From Streptomyces composti (GTDB taxonomy: Bacteria; Actinomycetota; Actinomycetes; Streptomycetales; Streptomycetaceae), in contig NZ_JAATEM010000024.1 in assembly GCF_012034205.1 (NCBI RefSeq), forward strand, positions 61,932 through 125,931: 64,000 nucleotides of DNA, given 5' to 3'. The notes under the pieces were generated by a model, which was not told the DNA's origin, did no database searches, and saw nothing but the letters and a program-made list of their open reading frames with translations. Below are positions 44,100-52,782 of the stretch, one piece after another; positions within the stretch are counted from its first letter, which is position 1; each line of letters opens with the position of its first letter. Both the position numbers and the translations under genes were made by a program.

Positions 44100-44771
44100 A
44101 TGTCCACTGGACTGATCATTGCGTTGATCGTGATTGCTGCCGTCCTCGTGGCCGTCGCCGCCGTCGTCGCCCTGCGCGCCCGCGGACCCCGGCACGGCAT
44201 GAGTCTCAAGCGGCGCTTCGGGCCGGAGTACGAGCGGGCCGTCGCCCGCCACGACGGGGACACCCAGGCGGCCGAGCGGGAGCTCGCCGACCGCGTCGAG
44301 CGCCATGGATCCCTGCGCATGCGGGAGTTGGAGCCCACCGAGCGGCACGGCTTCGAGGCGCGCTGGACCGCCGCCCAGGAGCGGTTCGTCGAGTCGCCGC
44401 GCGAGGCGCTCGCCGAGGCCGACCGGCTGATCTCGGATCTCGCCGGCGCCCGTGGCTTCCCCGACGGCGGCCAGTACGAGGAGCAGTTCGCCGCCCTGTC
44501 CGTGCACCACGCCCACCACGTCGACGGCTACCGGCGCGTGCACCGGGTGACCCGGGCCCGGGCGAACGGCGCGGCCGACGGCGGCGCCGGAACCGAGGAG
44601 ATGCGCGAGGCGATGGTCGAGGCCCGTGCCCTGTTCGACGAGCTGCTGCGCCCGTCAGGCCCCGACGGCGGACGCCACCGCGCCACCCCGGGACGCGAGC
44701 ACGAGACCCGGTCCGCGCGCGGCTCGCACACGCCGTCGCTGCTGCACCGGCGCCAGACGAAGGAGAGCTGA
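44100..44771 (+). CDS. small membrane-anchored protein, paralogue A
   Basis: 223 aa from the ATG at 44100, behind GGAAGG. A single N-terminal helix (residues 3-25) is followed by a basic stop and a soluble helical domain. The phrase FVESPREALAEADRLISDL (96-114) recurs in the next gene as FVDTPREAVAEADQVLQEL, and both end in a helix with ALFDELL or LAERLL. No named family is recognised. The next gene starts 3 bp after its stop, so they are co-transcribed. Confidence 0.8.
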   Translation: MSTGLIIALIVIAAVLVAVAAVVALRARGPRHGMSLKRRFGPEYERAVARHDGDTQAAERELADRVERHGSLRMRELEPTERHGFEARWTAAQERFVESPREALAEADRLISDLAGARGFPDGGQYEEQFAALSVHHAHHVDGYRRVHRVTRARANGAADGGAGTEEMREAMVEARALFDELLRPSGPDGGRHRATPGREHETRSARGSHTPSLLHRRQTKES

Positions 44772-44774
44772 ATC

Positions 44775-45353
44775 ATGACCGACACCACCCGGCACCCCGA
44801 GAACCCCACGGCCGGCGGCACCCCCGCCGACGACGGCAGCGACAGCCCGCTGGTCGCCGCCCACCCGCAGTCCACGGAACCCCCGGCCACCTCCGGAAGC
44901 TCCCAGGACGCCCCGGCCACGGACACCGCAGGACTGGCCGCCGAGCGGGACCGCCTCAGGTCCGAGGACGCCCGACGGGACACCGGCCACGCCGGTGACA
45001 CCGGCGCCGAGCACGGCGCCCACGACAACCGGGACGACCGGCTCCACGGCTCCGGCTCCGGGCAGCAGCTGCTCGCCCGGGACGACAGCGACAAGCTCAC
45101 CGCGCAGCTCCAGCACGCCGTGGCCGGCTTCGTCGACACCCCGCGCGAGGCGGTGGCCGAGGCCGACCAGGTGCTCCAGGAGCTCACCGAGCGCGTCACC
45201 CACGCGGTGACCGAGCGCCGCCGCACGCTGCGCCGGTCCTGGCAGGCGGCCGAGACCGGTGAGGGCGGCGGCACCGCGGCCACCGACACCGAGCAGCTGC
45301 GCCTGGCCCTGCGGGACTACCGGCAGCTCGCCGAGCGGCTGCTGCACGTCTGA
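44775..45353 (+). CDS. small soluble protein, paralogue B
   Basis: 192 aa from the ATG at 44775. The first 100 residues are disordered, rich in Asp, Gly, Pro and His (HPENPTAGGTPADDGSDSPL, HAGDTGAEHGAHDNRDDRLH). Residues about 108-192 form the same helical domain as the preceding protein (FVDTPREAVAEADQVLQEL, then TEQLRLALRDYRQLAERLL). One member of the pair is membrane-tied and one is free, suggesting a heteromer. Function unknown. Confidence 0.8.
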   Translation: MTDTTRHPENPTAGGTPADDGSDSPLVAAHPQSTEPPATSGSSQDAPATDTAGLAAERDRLRSEDARRDTGHAGDTGAEHGAHDNRDDRLHGSGSGQQLLARDDSDKLTAQLQHAVAGFVDTPREAVAEADQVLQELTERVTHAVTERRRTLRRSWQAAETGEGGGTAATDTEQLRLALRDYRQLAERLLHV

Positions 45354-45411
45354 ACGGCGCCACCGCTCTCCGGTACGACCCACGACCACCGCTGCGAGGA
45401 AGGATTCCGGC

Positions 45412-45846
45412 CTACGCCCGCGAAGAAGGGCCCCGGCCGCCGGCCGCCTCCCGGCGCTCCCGCCACTGCCGTACGACCTCCTCGACGTCGAACGGCTTCC
45501 TGCCCAGCGGGGGCCCGGGCGGCGGCTTGAACATCATCTCGCGGATCCTCGCGTTGATCTCCGTGAGGATCTTGCGCACCATCCGCTCCGAGGGCGCCGC
45601 GAGCGCCGCCTCCAGCGCGTCCTCGGCCTCCTTGCGCAGCGCCAGCGCCGGCGGCAGCACCGACAGGCCCTCGCGGGACATCTTGCGCTTGACCCACCAC
45701 AGGTCGTCGTAGGTGGTCTCGATGTCGCGGGGCAGGGGCTTGCCCGCACCCTCGAGCCGGTCGAACTCCCCGCGGGCCTCGGCGTCGCGGATCTGCTTGT
45801 CGGCGAAGGACTCGAAGCTCACGCCGGGGGGCTTGCGCTCCGTCAT
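45412..45846 (-). CDS. DUF1992 (DnaJ-homologue subfamily C member 28 type) protein
   Basis: 144 aa, ATG at 45846. The family core is VSFESFADKQIRDAEARGEF and DRLEGAGKPLPRDIETTYDD, then LWWVKRKMSREGLSVLPPAL and a helix ALRKEAEDALEAALAAPSER. Members are annotated as DnaJ-family domain proteins because the animal homologue carries a J-domain, but no J-domain HPD motif is present here. Role not established. It is convergent with the paralogue pair and divergent from the FHA gene. Confidence 0.88.
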   Translation of the reverse strand: MTERKPPGVSFESFADKQIRDAEARGEFDRLEGAGKPLPRDIETTYDDLWWVKRKMSREGLSVLPPALALRKEAEDALEAALAAPSERMVRKILTEINARIREMMFKPPPGPPLGRKPFDVEEVVRQWRERREAAGGRGPSSRA

Positions 45847-45932
45847 GCACCCATTGTGCCGGACGGAGTACAGCCGGGCGTTCTATCATGCGGCGGATCT
45901 CAGCCAGCCGGATCGTCACAGGAGGAGCGCAC

Positions 45933-46325
45933 GTGCTCGAACTGACCATGGCCGCCGTGACCGCGGCGGAAGAGGGTGCCACGGCCGGGATGCAGATGGC
46001 CGACGCACCCAGCGAGCCGGGCGCCGTGCTGCGAGTGGGACGCGACCGTTCGGTGTGCCGGCTGGTCACCCCGGACGACTGGCTGTTCGTCTCCCGCGTC
46101 CATCTGGAGTTCCAGTGCGGGCAGGACGGCACCTGGCATCTGACCTGGCTGCGCGGCTCCCTGCCGGAGCCGTCCTCCGAGGTCCGCATCACCGCCGGCG
46201 AATACGCGGGCCCGGTCGCCTACGGCGGCACCGTCGCGCTGCCCAGGGGCGGCAACGGCGAGATCGTGATCCACGACCGCACGGCCCCGCGCAGCGTCAA
46301 CGTGGGCTTCTACCACGAGGTCTGA
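45933..46325 (+). CDS. FHA-domain-like protein
   Basis: 130 aa from the GTG at 45933, placed by AGGAGG at 45920-45925. The FHA marks are LRVGRDRSVCRLVTPDDWLF and VSRVHLEFQCGQDGTWHLTW, with the Gly-Arg, Ser and His used to read phosphothreonine. The remaining chain completes a beta sandwich. It probably binds proteins marked by Ser/Thr kinases. No kinase gene is beside it in the window. The convergent neighbour is an O-methyltransferase. Confidence 0.8.
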   Translation: MLELTMAAVTAAEEGATAGMQMADAPSEPGAVLRVGRDRSVCRLVTPDDWLFVSRVHLEFQCGQDGTWHLTWLRGSLPEPSSEVRITAGEYAGPVAYGGTVALPRGGNGEIVIHDRTAPRSVNVGFYHEV

Positions 46326-46352
46326 GGCACTTCCGGGGCTGCCCGCGGCGGC

Positions 46353-47024
46353 TCAGGCCAGCACCCGCGCCAGCGCGAACCCGTCGTGGCCCTTGACGCC
46401 GACCGTCTGGACCGCCGTGCCGCTCAGCCGCGGATGGCCGGCGATCATCTCCAGCGCGGCGCGGGTGCCCGCCACGTCCGGATCGTGGTTGTCCTGGTCG
46501 GCGATCCGGCCGCCGCGCACCACGTTGTCCAGGACGATCAGGCTGCCGGTGCTGGTGAGCCGGAGCGCCCACTCCAGGTAGCGGGCGTTGTTGGCCTTGT
46601 CGGCGTCGATGAAGACCAGGTCGAAGGGCGGCGGGTTCTCGTCGGCCAGCCGCGGCAGCGACTGGAGCGCCGGACCCACCCGCACCTCGACCTGCTTCTC
46701 CAGCCCGGCCCGGGCGAGGTTGCGGGTGGCGACCTCGGCGTGCTTCGGCTCGTACTCCAGGGTGATCAGCCGTCCGTCCGGCGGCAGGGCGCGGCCCAGC
46801 CAGATGGTGCTGTAGCCGCCGAGCGTGCCGATCTCCAGGATGTGCCGGGCGCCCTGGATTTGGGCGAGCAGCTGCAGCAGCTTGCCCTGGTTGGGTGCGA
46901 CGGCGATCGGCGGCAGCCCGGCCGCCGCACTGTCCCGCAGCGCGGCCTCCAGGACCTCGTCTCCCGGTGCGAGGCGGGCCGTGAAGTAGTCGTCCACCTC
47001 GTGCCAGAGCTGCTCGTCGCTCAT
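46353..47024 (-). CDS. SAM-dependent O-methyltransferase (catechol type)
   Basis: 223 aa, ATG at 47024. The family start APNQGKLLQLLAQIQGARHI is followed by the SAM loop LEIGTLGGYSTIWLGRAL, the acidic LITLEYEPKH and the metal site FDLVFIDADKANNARYLEWA with TGSLIVLDNVVRGG. These match class I, metal-dependent O-methyltransferases acting on catechols or caffeoyl-type phenols. Substrate unknown. It is 24 bp beyond the transporter gene stop on the same strand, so the two may share a transcript. Confidence 0.93.
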   Translation of the reverse strand: MSDEQLWHEVDDYFTARLAPGDEVLEAALRDSAAAGLPPIAVAPNQGKLLQLLAQIQGARHILEIGTLGGYSTIWLGRALPPDGRLITLEYEPKHAEVATRNLARAGLEKQVEVRVGPALQSLPRLADENPPPFDLVFIDADKANNARYLEWALRLTSTGSLIVLDNVVRGGRIADQDNHDPDVAGTRAALEMIAGHPRLSGTAVQTVGVKGHDGFALARVLA

Positions 47025-47048
47025 CCGCCGCGCCTTTCGTCCGGTGGG

Positions 47049-48479
47049 TCAGGCGGATCCGGTGGTCCCGGCCGCCCCGCTCTCCAGTGTCTCCGCCTCG
47101 AGCGACGGCGGAGAACCGGGCAGCGGCCTTCCGGCCGACTCCGCCATCCGCCAGACGGCGAAACCGCCGATCACGGCCGCGGCCATCATGTAGTAGGCGG
47201 GCATCATCACATCGCCGGTGGCTCCGATCAGCGCGGTGACCACCAGCGGGGTGGTGCCGCCGAACAGGGACACCGAGACGTTGAAACCGATCGACAGGGA
47301 GCCGTAGCGCACCCGGGTCGGGAACAGCGCGGGCAGCGCGGACGGCATCGCCGCCGTGAAGCACACCAGCAGCAGCCCCAGGGCGCCCATGCCGGCGGCG
47401 ACCGCGAGCAGCGAACCGTCCCGGATCAGCAGCAGCGCCGGAACGGACAGCAGCAGGAAGCCGGCGCAGCCGGCGGCGATCACCGGACGGCGGCCCACCC
47501 GGTCGGTCAGCGCGCCCACGAACGGCTGGGCGAGCATCATCAGCGCCATCACACCGAGCACCACCAGCAGACCGTGCGTCTCGTCGTAGTGCAGCTCGCC
47601 GGTCAGGTAGCTCGGCATGTACGACAGCAGCATGTAGTCGGTGACGTTGAACACCAGCACCAGGCCCACGCACAGCAGCAGTGCCCGCCACTGGCCGGTG
47701 ATCATCTCGCGCAGCGGTACCTTCGGCCGGTTCTTCTCGGCCTTCTCCACCTCGGCGGCGAACGCCGGGGTCTCCTCCAGGCGCATCCGCAGATACAGGC
47801 CGATGACGCCCATCGGGCCCGCGATCAGGAACGGGATGCGCCAGCCCCAGGAGAGCAGGTCGCCGGAGGAGAGCAGCGCGGTCATCAGGGTGACCAGGCC
47901 CGCGCCCGCGATGTAGCCGGCGAGCGTGCCGAACTCCAGCCAGCTGCCGAGGAAGCCGCGCCGCTTGTCCGGGGCGTACTCGGCGATGAACGTGGAGGCA
48001 CCCGCGTACTCGCCGCCGGTGGAGAAGCCCTGCACCAGGCGGGCCGCGAGCAACAGGATCGGGGCGCCGACACCGATCGTGGCGTAGGAGGGGATCAGGC
48101 CGATGGCGAAGGTGCCCGCGGCCATCATGATCATGGTGAGGGCGAGGACCTTCTGCCGGCCCACGCGGTCGCCCAGCGGGCCGAACACCATGCCGCCCAG
48201 CGGGCGCACCAGGAAGGCCGCCGCGAAGGCGCCGAAGGTGGACAGCAGCTGTGCGGTGGGGTTGCCCGACGGGAAGAAGACCTTGCCCAGGGTGACCGCG
48301 ATGTAGCTGTAGACACCGAAGTCGAACCATTCCATCGCGTTGCCGAGCGCGGCCGCCTTCACGGCGCGCCGGACCAGCGCGGGGTCGGTCACGGTGGGTG
48401 CGGCGTCCCGGGCGCCGGGCGCCTCGGGCCGCGTGGCCGGGTGCGGGGACGGGGGAGCGGCGACAGGAGCAGTCGACAA
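47049..48479 (-). CDS. MFS metabolite:H+ symporter, ProP-like
   Basis: 476 aa from the TTG at 48479 (MSTAPVAAPP); another start inside the Pro-rich tail is possible. It has 12 helices and the marks of the metabolite:H+ symporter family: LGNAMEWFDFGVYSYIAVTL, GPLGDRVGRQKVL and GFSTGGEYAGASTFIAEYAP. Relatives take up proline/betaine, citrate or other organic acids, often in osmotic stress. A 7-bp inverted repeat (48592-48612) lies about 115 bases upstream and could be its operator. Confidence 0.92.
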   Translation of the reverse strand: MSTAPVAAPPSPHPATRPEAPGARDAAPTVTDPALVRRAVKAAALGNAMEWFDFGVYSYIAVTLGKVFFPSGNPTAQLLSTFGAFAAAFLVRPLGGMVFGPLGDRVGRQKVLALTMIMMAAGTFAIGLIPSYATIGVGAPILLLAARLVQGFSTGGEYAGASTFIAEYAPDKRRGFLGSWLEFGTLAGYIAGAGLVTLMTALLSSGDLLSWGWRIPFLIAGPMGVIGLYLRMRLEETPAFAAEVEKAEKNRPKVPLREMITGQWRALLLCVGLVLVFNVTDYMLLSYMPSYLTGELHYDETHGLLVVLGVMALMMLAQPFVGALTDRVGRRPVIAAGCAGFLLLSVPALLLIRDGSLLAVAAGMGALGLLLVCFTAAMPSALPALFPTRVRYGSLSIGFNVSVSLFGGTTPLVVTALIGATGDVMMPAYYMMAAAVIGGFAVWRMAESAGRPLPGSPPSLEAETLESGAAGTTGSA

Positions 48480-48591
48480 AACGACGCTCGCCTACCTTTC
48501 GACGGGGACAGGGACGGGCTCCGCACGGCGGCGCTGTCGGGCGGGCCAAGTAAGCGACGATAGGCGCTGCTTGTCCCTTTACGGGCGGTAC

Positions 48592-48612
48592 GTGCATCGT
48601 TGCAGGATGCAC
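48592..48612. promoter_or_regulatory. inverted repeat, candidate operator of the ProP-like gene
   Basis: GTGCATC (48592-48598) and GATGCAC (48606-48612) are perfect complements around GTTGCAG. The form is AT-richer than its surroundings and fits a dimeric regulator. No regulator gene lies next to it, so the binder is unknown. Confidence 0.55.
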
Positions 48613-48727
48613 AGAAATGTGCGGTGTCCAGGCACGCAGCACCCCTCGCGGCCCCGTACCCGGCCGACCCGGTGTGATCCTTCTCGCCCCCTCAAAGCGC
48701 AACCCGGCCGCCCGGCGTCTATCGTCA

Positions 48728-48766
48728 ACCGGACAGCAAGGTCGACCGGACAGCAAGGCCGACCGG
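48728..48766. repeat. 17-bp tandem repeat, 2.3 copies
   Basis: The unit ACCGGACAGCAAGGTCG occurs at 48728-48744 and, with one change, 48745-48761, then ACCGG at 48762-48766. It lies in the leader or promoter of the GT87-PAP2 gene. Confidence 0.85.
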
Positions 48767-48905
48767 TACAACAAGAAGAAGGCGGTCAGGCGAGGAGGGG
48801 GTTGTCTGCGTCTTGGCTCTGGGGCGGTGCGAACTCATAGAGTGCGCAGAGTGACCTTCCACGCACGCAGCGCGTGGAACGACCGGGGCGGGAGGCCGAC
48901 CAGGC

Positions 48906-50957
48906 GTGGCGAATGCTGAGCACAGCGGGCGACCGGCGGAGATTCTCGGGGCGACGGCCGTGGGCGGCACCCAGGCACGGCTGCGCGCGGTGCGCCTGGT
49001 GCTGTGGCTGGTCGCCGCCGTGCTCGCGGTGCGGCAGGTCGCCGTCGTCCTGACCACCCCGCGCGGGGAGCGGCTCACCGACCTGGAGACCTGGCTGGGC
49101 CCCCAGGGCGTGCTGCACGTCAGCGGCTCGCTGTACGACTCCACCCGCTTCACCGGCACGCCCTTCGGCGGCCTCGTCCTCAAACCCCTCACCCGCTCCG
49201 CCGAGCAGGCCCTCGGCTGGGGCTGGACCTTCGGCTCGCTGCTGCTCGTCGTCGCGCTCGGCCTGGTCGCCGCCCGCGCCCTGCCCCGGCCCGTGGGCCG
49301 CCGCACCGCGCTGCTCGCCGCACCGGTCGCCGTCAGCCTGCTGATGCTGTCCCTGCCGGTGCGCAACGCCCTCTGGCTCGGCCAGACCAGCATCATCCCC
49401 GTCCTGCTGGTGCTGCTCGGCTGCTTCGTCGCTCACGGGCAGCGCGTCAGCGGTGCCCTCATCGGCCTCGCCGCCGCCTTCCAGCCGACCCTGCTGCTGT
49501 TCGCGCCCCTGCTGTGGCTCACCGGCCGCCGGCGGGCCGCCGTCTCCACCGGCGTCACCTTCGCCGCCCTCACCGGGCTCGCCTGGGCCGCGATGCCCCG
49601 CGACTCCTACACCTACTGGGTGCACCACATGGCGGGCGTCGGCCTCGGCGGACCCGCCGACGACCTCGCCAACCAGTCCCTGCACGGCGCCCTGCTCCGC
49701 CTCGGCCTGCACGGGCCCCTGGAGATCGGGCTGTTCCTGCTGCTCGCCGCGGCCGTCGCCGTGCTCGCGCTGCGCCGCGCCGTGCGCTACGCCCGCGACG
49801 GGCAGCTGCTGCTCGCCGTCGGCATCACCGGCTGCGCCGTCATCGCCGTCTCCCCGACCGCCTGGCAGCACCAGCTCCTGTGGGTGCTGCTCACCGTCGT
49901 CGGCCGCGCCGGGCGGCGCGCCTCCGACCGGCCGGTGTGGCCCGTCGCCGTGATCCTGGTGATGACGCTGCCCGCCCGGATGCTGCTGCCCAACATGGCG
50001 TTCCTGTACCCGGTGCGCGACAACATCGTCCTGCTCGCCGCGCTGGCCGCCGCCATCGGCGTGCCCTTCCTGACGCGTACCTCGCCCCACTACCGCTCCC
50101 CGGTGCCCACCCGGTACGCCGACCCCGTCCCGGCCCGCTTCCGCCGGGTGCCGCTGGTGCCGTTCCTGCGCCGGGTGCTGACCCGCCCCAACCTGCTGCT
50201 CGAACTGCTGCTCATCCGCGTCACCTACGCCGCCTACGCGAAGGTCCGGCTCGCCGCGACCGGGGGCAGCAACTCCGCCGGACGCGCCCGCGCCGAGGAG
50301 CACGGCCGGCAGATCCTCGACCTGGAACGCCTCCTCCACCTCGACATCGAGTACGCGGTCAACCACGCCGTGGTGAAGATCGGCTGGCTGCGGGAGTTCT
50401 TCGACTTCTACTACACCTCGTTCCACTTCGCGGTGCCGCTCACCGTGCTCGGCCTGCTCTACTGGCGCCGCCCCGCCGACTACCGCTGGGCCCGCACCAG
50501 CCTCGGCTTCGCCACCCTGCTCGCCCTGGTCGGCTTCTGGCTCTACCCGCTCGCCCCGCCGCGCCTGATGCCCACCCTCGGCATCATCGACACCGTGCAC
50601 GGGGTGCAGGACTTCACCAAGCCCGACTACGGCACCCTGACCCACCTCACCAACCAGTACGCGGCGATGCCCTCGCTGCACTTCGGCTGGTCCCTGTGGT
50701 GCGGTGTGGTGATCGCGATCGTCGCCCCCAGGATGTGGATGAAGGCGCTGGGGCTGCTCCATCCTCTGTTCACCTGCGCCGCGATCGTGGCCACCGGCAA
50801 CCACTGGATCCTGGACGCGGCCGGCGGCGCGGTCGTGGTCGGCGCCGGCCTGGCCCTGACCTACCTGCTGCAGGGCCCGCGCGCCCGGACGGTCACGGCC
50901 GCCGCCGAGGTCAGCAGCGAGCGGCCCGCGCCGGAGAAGGACCGTACTCCGAGCTGA
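48906..50957 (+). CDS. GT87-like and PAP2 bifunctional membrane protein
   Basis: 683 aa from the GTG at 48906. Residues about 20-400 form a multi-helix GT87-type mannosyltransferase domain (WLGPQGVLHVSGSLYDS, LPVRNALWLGQTSIIPVLLV, AAFQPTLLLFAPLLWLTGRR) that would use a lipid-linked sugar. Residues about 440-660 form a PAP2 (PAP2_3, inositol-phosphoceramide-synthase-like) domain: FFDFYYTSFHFAVPLTVL, YAAMPSLHFGWSLWCGVV and ATGNHWILDAAGGAVVVG with the two catalytic His and Asp. The fusion suggests recycling or making a polyprenyl- or inositol-linked envelope lipid. Its 3' end overlaps the facing gene by 47 bp. Confidence 0.88.
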   Translation: MANAEHSGRPAEILGATAVGGTQARLRAVRLVLWLVAAVLAVRQVAVVLTTPRGERLTDLETWLGPQGVLHVSGSLYDSTRFTGTPFGGLVLKPLTRSAEQALGWGWTFGSLLLVVALGLVAARALPRPVGRRTALLAAPVAVSLLMLSLPVRNALWLGQTSIIPVLLVLLGCFVAHGQRVSGALIGLAAAFQPTLLLFAPLLWLTGRRRAAVSTGVTFAALTGLAWAAMPRDSYTYWVHHMAGVGLGGPADDLANQSLHGALLRLGLHGPLEIGLFLLLAAAVAVLALRRAVRYARDGQLLLAVGITGCAVIAVSPTAWQHQLLWVLLTVVGRAGRRASDRPVWPVAVILVMTLPARMLLPNMAFLYPVRDNIVLLAALAAAIGVPFLTRTSPHYRSPVPTRYADPVPARFRRVPLVPFLRRVLTRPNLLLELLLIRVTYAAYAKVRLAATGGSNSAGRARAEEHGRQILDLERLLHLDIEYAVNHAVVKIGWLREFFDFYYTSFHFAVPLTVLGLLYWRRPADYRWARTSLGFATLLALVGFWLYPLAPPRLMPTLGIIDTVHGVQDFTKPDYGTLTHLTNQYAAMPSLHFGWSLWCGVVIAIVAPRMWMKALGLLHPLFTCAAIVATGNHWILDAAGGAVVVGAGLALTYLLQGPRARTVTAAAEVSSERPAPEKDRTPS

Positions 50958-52593
50958 TCCGGTACTCGCCCGGCGCGGACACCGTCAGCCGGGTGAACTC
51001 GCCGGCCCGGCTCAGACACCCGCCGTCGCTGCGCAGCCAGGGCGACCAGGCGATCCGCACCGTCACCTCGCCCGGCCCGGCCACCCGCAGCACGACACCG
51101 GCGCCGTCGGTGCGCACCACCGTGCCGGGGGCGGAGACCAGCGGCACGGCGTCCCGCACCCGGAACACCTGCCAGTGCTCGTCCCGCCACACCGGCTCCA
51201 GCCAGTCCGGCCGGGTGCGCGGATCCCGGATCAGCCGCGCCTCCTGGGCGGCGAACCCGTCCGGTCTGCCGTCCGCCAGCACCACGAACCCGACCGCCCA
51301 GCGGTCCAGCCAGCTCCGGTAGGCGGCGGGGGAGAAGCTGCCGTCGTAGAAGAGCCGGGCGCGTTCCATGTCGAGCTGGCGGTTCCAGCCGCGCGCCATG
51401 TGCACATACGGGGCCAGCGCCGTCGCCTCCCGGTGATTGCGGGCGGGCACCACCTCGACCCGGGTCCGCCCGGCGCCCAGCCCGTCCAGGGCCCGCACCA
51501 CTCCCTCGGTGTGCGCCGCCCAGGCCGGCACGGGGGTGGAGACGACGAGATCGTCGACGGTCTTCTCGCCCGTCCAGGCCAGCGAGAAGACGAACGAGGC
51601 GGCAAGAGCGGTGCGGTGCAGCACGGCCGCGGGGGCGAGCGGCCGGACCCGCAGCGACGGGTGGCTGAACAGCGCGGCCAGGAGCACCACGGGCGCCGCG
51701 TACTCGGCGAGCCGCTCGATGTTGGTGCCGATGGGCGAGGGCACGAGATACACCAGCACGGTCCCGGCGGCGTAGACGACACCGCTCCACCGGGCCGGCG
51801 TCCACGACCGCGGGGCGAGCACGGCGACGGCGACACCGAGCAGAGCCGGCGGCCATATCCGCGACGCCGGCATCAACTGCTCGCCGTGGAACGGGAAGAG
51901 CAGGCTGGTCGTGCCGACGACGGCCGCGGGCGGCAGGATCAGGGCGAGCGCGGGCCTCGCGTACCGGCGCCCGCCGAGCAGGAAACCGGCCCCGACGATC
52001 GCCAGGAACAGCCCGGCGACCGGCGAGGCCATGGTGGCGAGGGCGGCGTAGGCACCGGCGAGGACCGGCCGTCCGCCCCGGCCGGCCGCACCGGTGTACA
52101 GGGCGGCCGCGAGACCGAAGGCGACCCCGAGCGCGAAGGTGGTGCGACCGGAGGCGACGTTGCACCACAGGGTGAGGGAGGCGAGCAGCGCGAGCGGCAG
52201 CGGTCGTCGCACCCCGCTGCGCACCACCAGCAGCGCGGCCAGCCAGGAGGCGGCGACCCCGGAGGCCACGGTCACCGTGCGGACCCCGAGGGCGGCCATC
52301 ACGTACGGGGAGATCACGCTGTAGTTGGCGGCGTGCATGCCGCCGTACCAGAACAGGTTGTACGCGGAGTCCCCGTGCCGCTCGGCGAAGTGGGCCCAGG
52401 CGATCTGCGCGGCCAGATCACCGCCGCCGGTGGCGAGGAAGGCCCACCACACCGCGTACAGCGGCAGCACGGCGAGCGTCGCCAGCAGCGGGACGCGATG
52501 CCTCCGGAGGAACCCGCGGAGCCGGCGACTGAGCGGGGGAGGGCCGGCCGGGTCCGCTTGCTGGGTGGCGAGGGCGAGGTCGGCGGGGGGCAC
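50911..52593 (-). CDS. large integral membrane protein, glycosyltransferase-like
   Basis: 560 aa, GTG at 52593. About 10-12 helices lie in residues 35-345, and a soluble, probably outer domain follows (VVPARNHREATALAPYVHMA, YDGSFSPAAYRSWLDRWAVG, VTVRIAWSPWLRSDGGCLSR). A short acidic loop after helix 1 (AHFAERHGDSAYNLFWYGG) resembles the catalytic loop region of GT-C mannosyl- or arabinosyltransferases, but without a clear Asp-Asp or Glu-Asp pair, so the enzyme call is a guess. It is convergent with the GT87-PAP2 gene and overlaps it by 47 bp. Confidence 0.75.
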   Translation of the reverse strand: MPPADLALATQQADPAGPPPLSRRLRGFLRRHRVPLLATLAVLPLYAVWWAFLATGGGDLAAQIAWAHFAERHGDSAYNLFWYGGMHAANYSVISPYVMAALGVRTVTVASGVAASWLAALLVVRSGVRRPLPLALLASLTLWCNVASGRTTFALGVAFGLAAALYTGAAGRGGRPVLAGAYAALATMASPVAGLFLAIVGAGFLLGGRRYARPALALILPPAAVVGTTSLLFPFHGEQLMPASRIWPPALLGVAVAVLAPRSWTPARWSGVVYAAGTVLVYLVPSPIGTNIERLAEYAAPVVLLAALFSHPSLRVRPLAPAAVLHRTALAASFVFSLAWTGEKTVDDLVVSTPVPAWAAHTEGVVRALDGLGAGRTRVEVVPARNHREATALAPYVHMARGWNRQLDMERARLFYDGSFSPAAYRSWLDRWAVGFVVLADGRPDGFAAQEARLIRDPRTRPDWLEPVWRDEHWQVFRVRDAVPLVSAPGTVVRTDGAGVVLRVAGPGEVTVRIAWSPWLRSDGGCLSRAGEFTRLTVSAPGEYRISSEYGPSPARAARC

Positions 52594-52782
52594 GGTTGTG
52601 TAGACGGGAGACGGGGCGGGGGCGTTGATACGCCGGGGTGTCTGCGGGCAACTGTGCTCAGGTGCGGGGTGATGTGACTGGCCGTCAGTACTCCACGCCA
52701 GTATGCGGCGTGCCGGACCGCCGGTCCATCCGCCCGTCGTGACCGGACGCCGGGAGAGATCCGGCCGCGTGCGTCGGAACCG

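Larger units (their letters stand above)
48480..48905. other. divergent promoter region with repeats
   Basis: 426 bases between the symporter and GT87-PAP2 starts, with no gene I can support. It holds the GTGCATC/GATGCAC dyad, a 17-bp tandem repeat and the presumed promoters of both genes. Confidence 0.5.

Noticed and set aside
46386..50804. Long antisense frames over the transporter and GT87-PAP2 genes
   Set aside because: Shadows with His/Gln/Gly-rich composition and no domains.
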